This document shows, in pieces, positions 55,213-64,000 of a stretch of DNA of 64,000 nt. Source of the DNA: Melastoma dodecandrum (Eukaryota > Streptophyta > Magnoliopsida > Myrtales > Melastomataceae); assembly GCA_029817715.1 (NCBI GenBank), contig JARUPY010000605.1:434001-498000 (forward strand), in the 5' to 3' direction. The notes under the pieces are model-generated. The model did not search any database. It was not told the DNA's origin and was given only the letters and a program-made list of their open reading frames with translations. The position numbers and the translations under genes are program-made. The number at the start of each line of letters is the position of its first letter. Position 1 is the first letter of the stretch.

Positions 55213-57359
55213 TTAAACATTACCACTTTCAAATGATTCTTGCTCAAAAGGATCTTCATCGACTTCAACTTCACTTGATTTCCCTTGCCGAATCCAATCT
55301 TGAGTGCACATAAGTGACTCAATACTCTTATGGCCCAAAGAACTCCTAAACGCATCAATCACTCGTCCACCTAACACATATTGAATAAATATTAGTATAT
55401 AAAGCAAATAATAGAATGAACTCGACAAATGATTTAAGAAAATGTCAAAAAGTTACTTGTGCTAAATGCGGACTTAGAAGCAACCGTGGAGATAGGAATA
55501 GCTAAAATATCACGAGCCATTTGAGCAAGAATGGGAAATCTAATAGCATTGACTTTCCAATACATCAAAATATCAAACTTCGTATTAGTAACTTCCGTAT
55601 CTTCTCCCAAATATCTATCCAACTCTGATATATTATATTTTTCTCCACCTTTCTTCCTCTTAAATCTCTCCAATCTTTGCAACAATCTCATATCACTATC
55701 CATTGTAGTTGCCTTTGATGATTGACCCTTATCCACACCATCACCATCACTCCCATCATTAGTCACCGCATCTTCACCATTCTCCGCAATCCATTTCTTT
55801 TTGTACTCGGCAAACAATTCATAAATTGTCTTCTTCAATTGAGAAATCATAACATCTGCCTTGTCATGATATATGTCATTCAAACACAACTTAACATAAT
55901 CAAACTTCTGATGAGGATCAAAGATAATTGCGATGAAAATCAACTTATTCATTTTTTTCACATCACCCCAATACTTATTATACTTATCTTTCATGTTCGT
56001 TGCCAAAGTAAACAAGTTCTGATCGGGAGATTCCTGCCATTCCTGCAATGCCTCATCAAGATTTGCTAGCTCATGAAAGAAAACATTCGAAGTAACAAAC
56101 TTCGAACCAGAGACTTTCAAAGTAAGCTCATAAAAGGGCTTAAGAGGTATGACAAGTACTTTAACAATTCTCCAATCAAATGAGCTCGGTATCATGCATA
56201 CCCCAGTGTCATCTTCAAGATCTTTTCTAAAATTTGTGTTTTCATCATCATATCTCTCAATTGCCCTCTCAAACTTTATTGCGGCTTCTAACATCAAATA
56301 TGTTGACTTCCATCTCGTTGGTACATCCAACACCAAAAGCGATTTACTATCAATCTTCTCTGCAATAACACACTCCTTAAACTTTAACAATCTTTGAGGA
56401 GATGATCTAATATAAGCAACAACTTCTCGAACTTTCTTCACCGAGTCAATCATCATATTCAATCCATCGTTCACAATCAAATTGATAATATGCGCAACAC
56501 ATCTCATATGAAGGAACTCGCATCTCATCACACTCTCTTCTTTATTGCAATACTTTTCTTTCAAAAAACGAATGGCAACATCATTTGAACTAGCATTGTC
56601 AACAGTGATGGTCAAAATCGTTTCTAAACTCCAATCACGCAAGCATCTATCAATAACAACCCCAATATCCTTCCCCTTGTGTGATATAACTGGAATAAAA
56701 ATCAATATTCGTTTCTGTAAATCCCAATTCCCATCAATGTAGTGAGCAGTCAAACACATATAATTGACTCTCTGAATAGAAGTCCAAGTATCGGTAGTCA
56801 AACTAACTCTTTGACGTGAGTTCTTAAAATACTCTTTCAACTTCTCCTTTTCAAGCGAAAACATGTCATACACATCCCGTTGTATTGTCCACCTTGAAGG
56901 AACTTTAAATTTAGGACATACAACAGACATGAAATGAATGAATTCAGGCCTAGAAACAAACTTGAAAGGAAGCTCGGCAGATATCACCAAGTGCACCAAA
57001 GATTTCCTAATAGTTTCATGATCGCACCTAAGAACAGACAAGTCTTTCGGATTGTTAGAATCACCTCCGGGTTTAAATCCAAGGATTGTCTGTGTTGAAT
57101 TGGTTGACTTGATCCTTTCCTTACACGTCGCATTGTGACTCTTTAGCGAAGAAGTCCCATTTCTCTTAGTATCAGCTCTCACTTCTACTCCACATGCTTT
57201 GCACCGTGCCAACATTGTACCATTGGAACTTTCAAATCTCTCGTAATCTATCCACAAAGCCGATCTCAGAGGTATTGGCTTCCTCTTTCTCCCAACAGAG
57301 GTAGCGGATGTGGATATCGAAGCTGACTGACTAGATTGGTTTGGCACGAAATCGTTCAT
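55213..57359 (-). CDS. hAT transposase (BED zinc finger, RNase H-like, hAT dimerisation domain)
   Basis: Two exons (57359-55457 and 55370-55213) give 686 residues. A BED zinc finger lies at about 33-82, with Cys53, Cys56, His75 and Cys79. The RNase H-like core has Asp190 in LTTDTWTS and Asp254 in ITVDNASSND, then DVPTRWKSTYLML. The C-terminal dimerisation region has AIPISTVAS at its end, and exon 2 supplies GRVIDAFRSSL and CTQDWIR. The third acid expected in the ASExxFS motif is Lys629 here (codon AAG at 55475-55473), so one base change (GAG to AAG) probably abolished strand cleavage although the frame is open from end to end. The protein would bind the element's ends in the nucleus and could still act as a DNA-binding competitor; that is speculation. 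Confidence 0.9.
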
Positions 57360-59065
57360 CTATATATAAACAAAGAAGAAAATGTTACTATTCATCTACA
57401 TAAGGAGAAAATGTAGATTAACTACAAGCATCGATACTATAGAAAAGGAAAACATAAGAAATTTACGTGACAAATTATTAAGAACACCCAAAAGACCCCC
57501 GATCCACAAACACTAATAGCCAAAAATAGACATTTTCATTAAAGGACATGTCCAGATGCAGGCAAAACATAAGGTTGATTTCGTCGAAATCAATACCATC
57601 ATCAATCCAATACCTGAAAACCTGAATATTGAGGGTTATTTGCCATCCTCAACCACCTTCAATAGTAGCTGTATTGAAGAAAGAATAGAAGAAGTTAGGC
57701 CTAGTCAGAGAAGATCCCAATAATTAGCAGAATCCCCTGCCAGAACTTAAATATAAAATATGATTAACAGACACAGTTATGCACACAGCCAATGTAAGAA
57801 AAATTAGAAGCAGATCTGAAAATCTACAGCCCAGAGGCAACTAGCAAAGTGAGGGATGAGACCAGGGGGAAAGAAGGTAAAAGGATAAGGAAGTTCAAGG
57901 GCTAGATGGAATCATTACAGGAAAAAAAAAACTCTGTTAAGCTCTTTCAAGTTTCTCCCCTTCTATTTCTGAAAGAACAAGGATGTTCACCTTGCAATAG
58001 ACACTCAACATATGTGTGCTTCCCATTTCTAAACAAACTTTACTTTCCTCAACAACTAGGCCATTCTAGTGTTTTAGTTTGTTAAACGCTTGGGAAGATT
58101 CTTCCCCATTCAACATCTGAGATTCACGAGCATTACAAATAAAAAGATTCCTTTATAACATCGTCAGTATTCGGCAAAGCTGACACGTTAAGACAAGCAA
58201 TTCCCCAACTACGCCGAAAAGTTTTGGAAGGAGCATTGACAAGTGAGGAAACTAAATATAAAAATGAGAAGGAACAATTGCATAACCCCACTTAGTAAAG
58301 GTTTGCCCAATTCTACCCAACCAAGAAAAATCTTAACTGAATACATTTTGGCATAAATCTGATATTACCACACAATTAATTTTTCCATTGCGCAGACGGG
58401 AAGCATGAGAAGGTGTAACTAACCATCTCGCCTCGGATCAGCTAAACACAAGAAACGCTCAGAATCTCCCGACACAGCTACTTATTTACCGATCAAACAA
58501 ATCAACCCACAAAAAAGACACCGACAGGCTAATACTCAAGCGGGGACAACGACAAGAAATAAATCTGCTTGGCCATCAAACCGGATGAAAAGGCACGAAC
58601 ATGGGGAAAGATTACCGGGAAGGGGGGTGGGGATTTACCAAGAAATCAGCAAAAAGATAAAAACCCAGGAAAGGGGGGAAACCAAGGACAAGGGCGGGGG
58701 CGGGGAAGAAAGAGAGAGATTTGTTCCTCCAGTGCGTTTAAGCAAAAGGAAACCCTAATTTCGGAAGCAACGACGATTTGGGAAAACATCGAGGCAGGAG
58801 GAACAGAACAGAAGGACGGCCGGAGAATGGGGGCGTGGGGATGACTGGATGGGTTAGAAGCCCATGGGCCATGGGCCAAAAGTCCAAAGTAAAATAAGCC
58901 CGATTAAATTTCGGTTTGTTTGGAACACCGAATAAAATTTCCTATACTACCGAAAACCGAACTTTTTCATAAACATAAAACCGAACCAAAAACCTTATAC
59001 CAAATACCGATTTCAAATACCGAAATGCCAAAACTTCGGTTCGGTATTTGGAATTCCATTATTTT
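57360..59065. other. Non-coding 5' part of the hAT element
   Basis: Upstream region of the transposase. No frame resembles a protein family; the 91-codon frame at 58569-58844 is low-complexity. It probably holds the transposase promoter and leader intron, and ends in subterminal repeats. Confidence 0.6.
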
Positions 59066-59077
59066 TGCTCACCCTTA
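59066..59077 (-). repeat. hAT right terminal inverted repeat
   Basis: TGCTCACCCTTA, inverse of TAAGGGTGAGCA; one mismatch to the left end. Confidence 0.92.
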
Positions 59078-59085
59078 CAGCTTAC
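59078..59085 (+). repeat. hAT target-site duplication CAGCTTAC, right
   Basis: Identical to 54725-54732. The interrupted PMD frame continues directly after it. Confidence 0.95.
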
Positions 59086-59361
59086 CAGGCAGATTTTCAA
59101 GCGCTTGATGATACCTCGGCCAGGATTGCCCAACGACTCAAAGCCCAGGAGGAGGAGGCAGCTGACATCAAGCTGCTTAAGGAACAGAGGAGTGAACTAT
59201 CTTCCCAGCTTTCCCGAGTACGGACGAGGATTAAAGAACTCTTGGACTACGAGGCCGATCTCAAAGATCGGGTCAGCACCATTGACTCCGTGCTTGACAA
59301 TCGCCCTGCTCAAGCTTCTGTTCAGCAACACCAGGATGAACAAAAGTCCTGGTATCGCTAG

Positions 59362-59641
59362 CAGAACGAGCTTACTATAAAGCGGACCCGTGCCAAGGTT
59401 CTTACTTTCTTGTTCGTGGAGGCTGTTAGTTCACTGCCACAATCCGGCACTAGGTGGTTGGATTTACGAGACTCTGCTCGTAGAAGAGCTTGATGTTAAA
59501 TGTAGGCAGCATAGGCTAAGGGGTGGCCTCTCTTAAGCAAACTTGATTTATAACCTGAATATATTTTATTTTTATTTCCATTTGTTCGTTGTAGACAATG
59601 CTTTGTGCACAAATTCACAAGTCTACAGTGTATGGACGTTT
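59362..59641. other. Spacer between PMD gene end and pol end
   Basis: Short non-coding stretch inside the Tat element, between the convergent ends of the antisense PMD gene and pol. The 3' end of pol is at 59642. Confidence 0.5.
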
Positions 59642-60919
59642 TTAAGGCGCCTTTCTTTGCACGATTTCTTTCGCAATGGCCGGGAAACGCTTCTTCAAAG
59701 TTCTTTTGTGAGATTCCCAGATGGTCTTCTTGTATCGCTTCAGGAATTTCCCGTTAATTTTTAAAGGTTGCTTAATACCTTTGAGAGTCGATAACCTATA
59801 GCTATTTGTTGAATAGGTTTCGACCACTCGATACGGTCCTTCCCAATTTTGAAACCACTTTCCCAAAATTTGGCTTTTCGTCTTTAAGGGTAAAATCATT
59901 TTCCAAACCAAATCGCCAACGTGAAAGTGTTTTCGAATTACTTTCTTGTTGTAGTGCCGGGCTATCCTCTGTTTATGTGCCTCTAGCTTGTCTATAACCT
60001 CTAACCTCTTTTTTTCCAGTTCTTCCAAGGCTATATGCATGGCTTCATCTTGTAGGCAAGGCTGGGCGACACGAAGCGACTTATACCTCATTTCTATGGG
60101 CAAGATTGCGTCATGGCCGTAGACTAGCGCGAATGGGGTTTCTCCGGTACTTTCGCGTTTAGTGACCCTTAGAGCCCATAATGTGTCGTTTAATACCTCG
60201 TGCCATTTTTTCGGATTGCATCCGATCATTCTTTAAATATTATTTTTAATCAATTTGTTGGACGCCTCGGCTTGCCCATTTCCTTGGGGATAATATGAGG
60301 TAGAGTTCGAAACTAAGAAACCGAACTCTTCGGCGAATTCCCTTACCTTAACATTGTTAAAGGCCATCCCATTGTCCACTACAATATTCTGGGGAATGCC
60401 AAATCGATAAATAATGTTAGTTCGCAGGAAATCAATTACCTCACTATGGTTAATTTTCCTGTAGACTTGTGCCTCTACCCACTTAGTGAAGTAATTTGTT
60501 GCTACTAGGATGAACGCATCTCCCCGACTAGAATGCTGATGAATCTCTCCTATTATGTCCAGGGCCCAAGTCCTAAAAGGCCAAGGTTTGATTATGGGGG
60601 TGAGATCTGCTACTGGGGCGCGGGTCGACGGACCATGTCGCTGACAGTCTTGGCATCCCTTAGCCATCTCGATGCAATTTTTCATCATAGACGGCCAATA
60701 AAATCCATGTCTACGGATAGTCCAACACATTTTGACCCCTGATTGGTGTGAGCCACAAAGGCCTCCATGAGTTTCTAGCATTATTGGAGTAGCTTCATCT
60801 AAGTCTACGCACCTGAAAAGAACTCCGTTTGCGTTCTTCTTGTAGAGGACGTTATCCAAAAAGATGTATGTCAATGCCTGGACTCTGATATGTTGTTTAA
60901 CCTTTTGACTTGGATCCAA
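59642..60919 (-). pseudogene. Tat integrase region of pol, with one in-frame stop
   Basis: The N-terminal HHCC zinc-binding block (LETHGGLCGSHQSG, then CQDCQRHG) leads into the catalytic core with Asp in ALDIIGEI, Asp in VVDNGMAF and Glu in NGQAEASNKL. The C-terminal part carries the GPYRVVE-type domain used in DNA binding. A TAA stop at 60235-60233 interrupts the frame just after the catalytic Glu, where related elements have an amino-acid codon. The frame is otherwise continuous with the upstream RNase H, as in Tat polyproteins. Confidence 0.88.
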
Positions 60920-60955
60920 TAAGAAATCTTCGATTGGTTTCCTCCAATCTTCCTC

Positions 60956-61456
60956 TTAGTTCATGATGTCTACAGCCATGACGTCACTTCTTGGCTGTAA
61001 ATGAGAGTCCATTTCTGTTAAATCTTCTGGCTTGATTCTCGCCCTATAGCCCGAGGCTGATTGTGCCAAGCTATTGGCCACTCTATTCTCGTCACGATTT
61101 ACGAAATGGAAAGCTATGCTTTCGAATTGTGCGACTAACCCTTGAACAATTTCAAGGTATGGTCGCAACTTCTCCTGACACGAACATTCTTCGTTCACTT
61201 CATTGATAATCAGCTGGGAATCTCCTCTAATTCGCGCTCGTTTCGCTCCCAGCGATAGAAGCTCTTTTAACACTGTTATTAATGCTTCATATTCGGTGGC
61301 ATTGTTTGTCAACGATGCTCGTAGACGAAAAGCCAGCCTAATATCTTTACCCATAGGGGACATTATATGGATTCCTATCCCAGTTCCATTTTTTGTAGAT
61401 GAGCCATCGAACCACGCCTGCCATATTTCTTCGATCCTTTCTTCTTGGTCTATTGA
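60956..61456 (-). pseudogene. Second (archaeal-type) RNase H domain of Tat pol
   Basis: The domain begins near WQAWFDGSSTKNG and continues with NNATEYEALI (catalytic Glu), RIRGDSQLIINEV (catalytic Asp) and HFVNRDENRVAN. A second RNase H placed between RT-RNase H and integrase is the diagnostic feature of the Tat group. In-frame stops lie on both sides (61459-61457 TAG, 60958-60956 TAA). Confidence 0.85.
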
Positions 61457-63220
61457 CTAGTCAGGGTCATTATCGGCTAGGAAATCGGCCAGCGCTTGTC
61501 CTTTAACTGACTGTTGCGATTTATACCTTAAATTGTATGGGGACAAAATCAGACTCCATTTGCTGATTCGTCCGACTAATAAAGGGCTTTCAAAAAAGTA
61601 TTTAATTATAGGCGACTTAGAAACCACATAAACTTCTCGGTTGCCGATGTAGTGTCTGAGCTTCTTTACGGCGTAAAATACTGATAAGCATAGCTTTTCT
61701 TTAGATGTATACCTAACTTCGATCGGGGTTAATTGTCTTGATAAGTAGTAGACGGCTCTTTCACGCCCATTTTCATCTACTTGTGCCATCATTGCGCCTA
61801 TAGTTGTTTCGGTGGCCGCTACGTAGAGGATAAAAGGTTTCCCCTGTTGAGGAGGCATTAAGACCGGTGGGTGCGTCAAATATTCTTTCAAAGCATTAAA
61901 CGCTTCTTCATGTTCTTCGGTCCATCTGTAATCGTTCTTTCCCCTCAGGAGGTTAGCGAAAACCTTCGTTTTTCCCGCAACATTTTCAATGAACCTGCGC
62001 AAGTAATTAACCATTCCCAAGAAAGCCTGCAGCTCCTTTTTACTCCTCGAGGCCGTTAGGCTCTGAATAGCTTTCACTTTGTTTTGATCGACTTCAATGC
62101 CACGTTGATGCACCAAGAAACCTAAAAAATGCCCTGCCTTAACTCCAAAGGCGCACTTGAGAGGATTCAGCTTCAGTTGGTGTTTCCTCATCTTCATGAA
62201 GGCGTTTCTTAGATGTTCGATATGTAGTTCTTCCTTCGTCGACTTGACCACTATGTCATCGATGTAGACTTCTACCGTTTTTCCTAGACAAGCATCGAAT
62301 ATAGCGTTCATCGCTCTCTGGTACGTAGCACCAGCATTTTTCAATCCGAAAGGCATTACCACCCATTCGAAAATGCCTAAAGGGCACCTGAATGCCGTTT
62401 TGTGAATATCTTCCTCCGCGATGAAAATTTGATTATAACCCGAAAAACCATCCATGAAAGACATGACTTGGTGGCCCGCGGTTTTATCTATAAGGTCGTC
62501 CGCGACGGGCATAGGGTATTCATCTTTGGGAGTAGCGCGATTTATATCTCTAAAGTCTATGCAGACTCTAATTTTTCCATTTTTCTTTAAGACCGGTACG
62601 ATACTAGAGATCCACTCCGTATATCGTGACGTTCTTATGTATCCTGCTCGAAAAAGTTTTTTGACTTCCTCGAAAACTAGATGCGTTAATTCTCTAGACA
62701 TACGTCTTGGAGCTTGTTGAACTGGTTTGAAATCCTTCTTGATGGGTAGAGTATGTTCTACCAGTTTACGATCTAGCCCTGGCATTTCGGTGTAGTCCTA
62801 GGCGAAGCAGTCTTTAAACTCTTTGAGTACATCCTTGATTAATTCAAAGAATTCTTTATTTACGAACGAACTGATAAAAAGGTTCCTAGGAGAATACTCG
62901 CTACCTAAGTTGATACTGACCAAGGGGTCACATGGGGTCAATAAAGACTCGCGATGCTCACTACCACCTAGACTGGTAGACACGGGCTTATTACATGCAT
63001 CAGGCGCTCTAAGGCCTGCTGAGTTTATTGATAAAGATGACGTAGACTGATCCTGAGGACGTCCTTCCCTGTAGACTTGGAGCCGCTGGAGGACATCAGC
63101 GACTGCCGCATTTTCCTTTTCACTCTGGCCCATAAGTCCCTTCTTTGAGGAGTCTGTCGGGCTCCAACTCCGCGCTAGGGTTCTGCTAGCTTTCCAAGGC
63201 TCCTTCTCCTGTGTGGCCAT
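61457..63220 (-). pseudogene. Reverse transcriptase and RNase H of Tat pol
   Basis: The RT blocks are in order: KKNGKIRVCIDFRDINRATP, FMDGFSGYNQI, MPFGLKNAGATYQRAMN, the YxDD catalytic box in VEVYIDDIVV, and GHFLGFLV. The first RNase H follows (ILYVAATETTIGAMMAQ, then YYLSRQLTPIE). A linker (62798-63220) joins it to the protease. One TAG at about 62788-62786 stands where related elements have Trp (FA-stop-DYTEMPGL). The RT core itself is open and all motif residues are present. Confidence 0.9.
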
Positions 63221-63302
63221 TCATGCTCCCCTCAGCAGGGTTCTCCCCTGAATTGACTTCTTGCAGGACTTCTTCTATCTCCTTATCAGTGAACTCATCT
63301 CC

Positions 63303-63905
63303 CTATCCTGTTGGAACAACCGGGCCGGACTCTGGCTTGGGGTGCGATGTCCCGTAGTCTACAATATAATCGAATTTCCCGGAGGGTTGACCAAGGGGGC
63401 CGACCGTGGGATTACCCAGCTCATACCGCTGATGCAGGGTCAGGTCCTTGATAGTTTTGCTTGTTTCTGCATGCAAAACACCTTTGTCACAACAGGAATA
63501 CGCATCAGCTTTCACAATCTCAATTTCAGAGTCAAGCCACAATATTAGCTCCCTATGTAGTGTAGACGGGATGGCGGCGGCCTTATGAAGCCAATCACCG
63601 CCTAGTAAGGCATTGAACATGGGGGCTATGTCTATTATGAAAAAGGCGGTTTCTTTCTCTTGTCGTCCTACTCCCAAATGTACCCAGAAGACTCCCAAGC
63701 ATTCGGACTTCCTACCATTAAAACCACTCACTGCGATATCGGTTTTAACCAAATCATGAAGTTTGTATCCAAGCATTCTAAACTTGGATAGAAGCAGTAC
63801 GTTTATAGTGGCTCCGTTGTCTACTAAGACCCGACTCATTAAAGCACCGTCGAAAATAGCAGTAATATACAAGGAGTGCATATGCTGCTTCATGCTATCT
63901 GCCAC
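63303..63905 (-). pseudogene. Aspartic protease region of Tat pol
   Basis: The retropepsin-like core shows the active-site Asp in VLVDNGATINVL and a downstream block FFIIDIAPMFNALLGGDWL. The frame ends in TAG at 63303 and differs from that of the RT by one, so a stop and a shift separate protease from RT in this copy. The true start and gag lie further right, outside the window. Confidence 0.8.
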
Positions 63906-64000
63906 CTTTCTTAGCCAATGAAGCGGGAAACCAGGCAGGTAAGGCGAAAGACGGGAGAGAGGTGGCTTACCTCTCGGAGTTTCTTTGTCTTTTGCTTTGG

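Larger units (their letters stand above)
54733..59077 (-). mobile_element. Complete hAT-superfamily DNA transposon (4,345 bp)
   Basis: The ends are TAGGGGTGAGCA (54733-54744) and its near-perfect inverse TGCTCACCCTTA (59066-59077), matching at 11 of 12 positions and flanked by identical 8-bp duplications. Both subterminal zones (about 54755-54890 and 58910-59050) are dense in AAATACCGAA/TTCGGTATTT words, the repeated binding sites usual in hAT ends. One transposase gene lies on the minus strand. The region 57360-58900 is its presumed leader and promoter. The element sits in a coding part of the Tat element's PMD gene. Confidence 0.95.
52128..59361 (+). pseudogene. Plant mobile domain (PMD) gene carried antisense in the Tat element, broken
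   Basis: Translation from the ATG at 52128 gives an N-terminal part, a TGA stop at about 52280, and then the PMD (aminotransferase-like mobile domain) region with GPMTITLEDIYFLT, a Leu-rich core and GGLLWLVHLWACTWMP. A frame change near 52870 separates the two domain halves (GALLVG before, GIIYQSLHRN after). Plant-like introns follow (donor at 53624, acceptor before 53725), then a Ser/Pro/Glu-rich part to 54732. A hAT transposon interrupts the gene, and the C-terminal coiled coil continues at 59086-59361 (RIAQRLKAQEEEA, ELSSQLSRVRTRIKEL). The leader has a telo-box AAACCCTAG at about 52086. PMD genes are known in Ty3/Gypsy elements and in MULEs. The gene lies opposite to pol, between pol and the 3' LTR. 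Confidence 0.75.
51042..64000 (-). mobile_element. Tat-lineage Ty3/Gypsy LTR retrotransposon, reverse orientation, partial
   Basis: From right to left this element shows protease, reverse transcriptase with RNase H, a second (archaeal-type) RNase H, integrase, an antisense PMD gene, a polypurine tract and the 3' LTR. The order RT-RH-aRH-INT defines the Tat group of Ty3/Gypsy elements (Retand, Grande, Ogre and relatives). The gag gene, primer-binding site and 5' LTR are outside the window. Several in-frame stops show that this copy is not autonomous. It inserted into the end of 2S albumin copy 2 and later received a hAT transposon (54733-59077). Confidence 0.88.

Noticed and set aside
1..64000. 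tRNA, rRNA, CRISPR or organelle-derived segments
   Set aside because: Nothing with convincing cloverleaf, rRNA similarity or spaced direct-repeat structure was seen by eye; a covariance-model scan was not possible.

Overview
This window is nuclear DNA from a flowering plant, almost certainly a eudicot. Its genes have short GT-AG introns, and the protein families are plant-specific: callose synthase, CASP-like, FLOE/DUF1421, 2S albumin, polyol transporter and CYP714. Plant LTR retrotransposons and a hAT transposon are also present. A rosid, possibly Myrtales (pomegranate-like), is my impression only.

Left arm (1-43.4 kb) is ordinary gene space. In order it holds: a leftward CDK-like kinase of the At1g54610/IBS1 family (8 exons, 1390-4051); an intronless callose synthase of the CALS12/PMR4 type (6499-11799, minus); a FLOE-like prion-like protein with a C-terminal DUF1421 domain (14990-16953, plus); a CYP714-type P450 (17698-19549, plus) convergent with a CASP-like membrane protein (19688-20341, minus); a small secreted-peptide precursor with a PPSGPNP core (21828-22085, minus); two tandem polyol transporters (22808-24667 and 27910-29577, minus) separated by a probable Copia LTR; the intronless splicing factor STA1/PRP6 (30462-33587, plus); an AP2/ERF factor of the ERF053 type (36513-37778, minus); an IST1-like ESCRT-associated protein with a GC-AG intron (39167-41366, minus); and an NDR1/HIN1-like protein (42563-43348, minus).

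Right arm (44-64 kb) starts with two tandem 2S albumin seed-storage genes, ATGs exactly 3,500 bp apart. Copy 1 (44361-44837) is intact. Copy 2 is split just after its signal peptide by a 2.7-kb solo-LTR-like insertion (47952-50664) flanked by a 5-bp duplication GGTCG. Its 3' end is cut off by a large Tat-lineage Ty3/Gypsy retrotransposon that begins at 51042 and leaves the window. The Tat element lies in reverse orientation. It shows a 3' LTR (51042-51939), a polypurine tract, a decayed pol (protease, RT-RNase H, second RNase H, integrase) and, antisense to pol, a captured plant mobile domain (PMD) gene with a coiled-coil tail. A complete hAT transposon (54733-59077; 8-bp duplication CAGCTTAC) sits inside that PMD gene. 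Its transposase frame is open, but the Glu expected as third catalytic acid is Lys.

No single pathway links the genes. The window is a mixed chromosomal neighbourhood in which a seed-storage gene pair forms the border to a nested transposon block.
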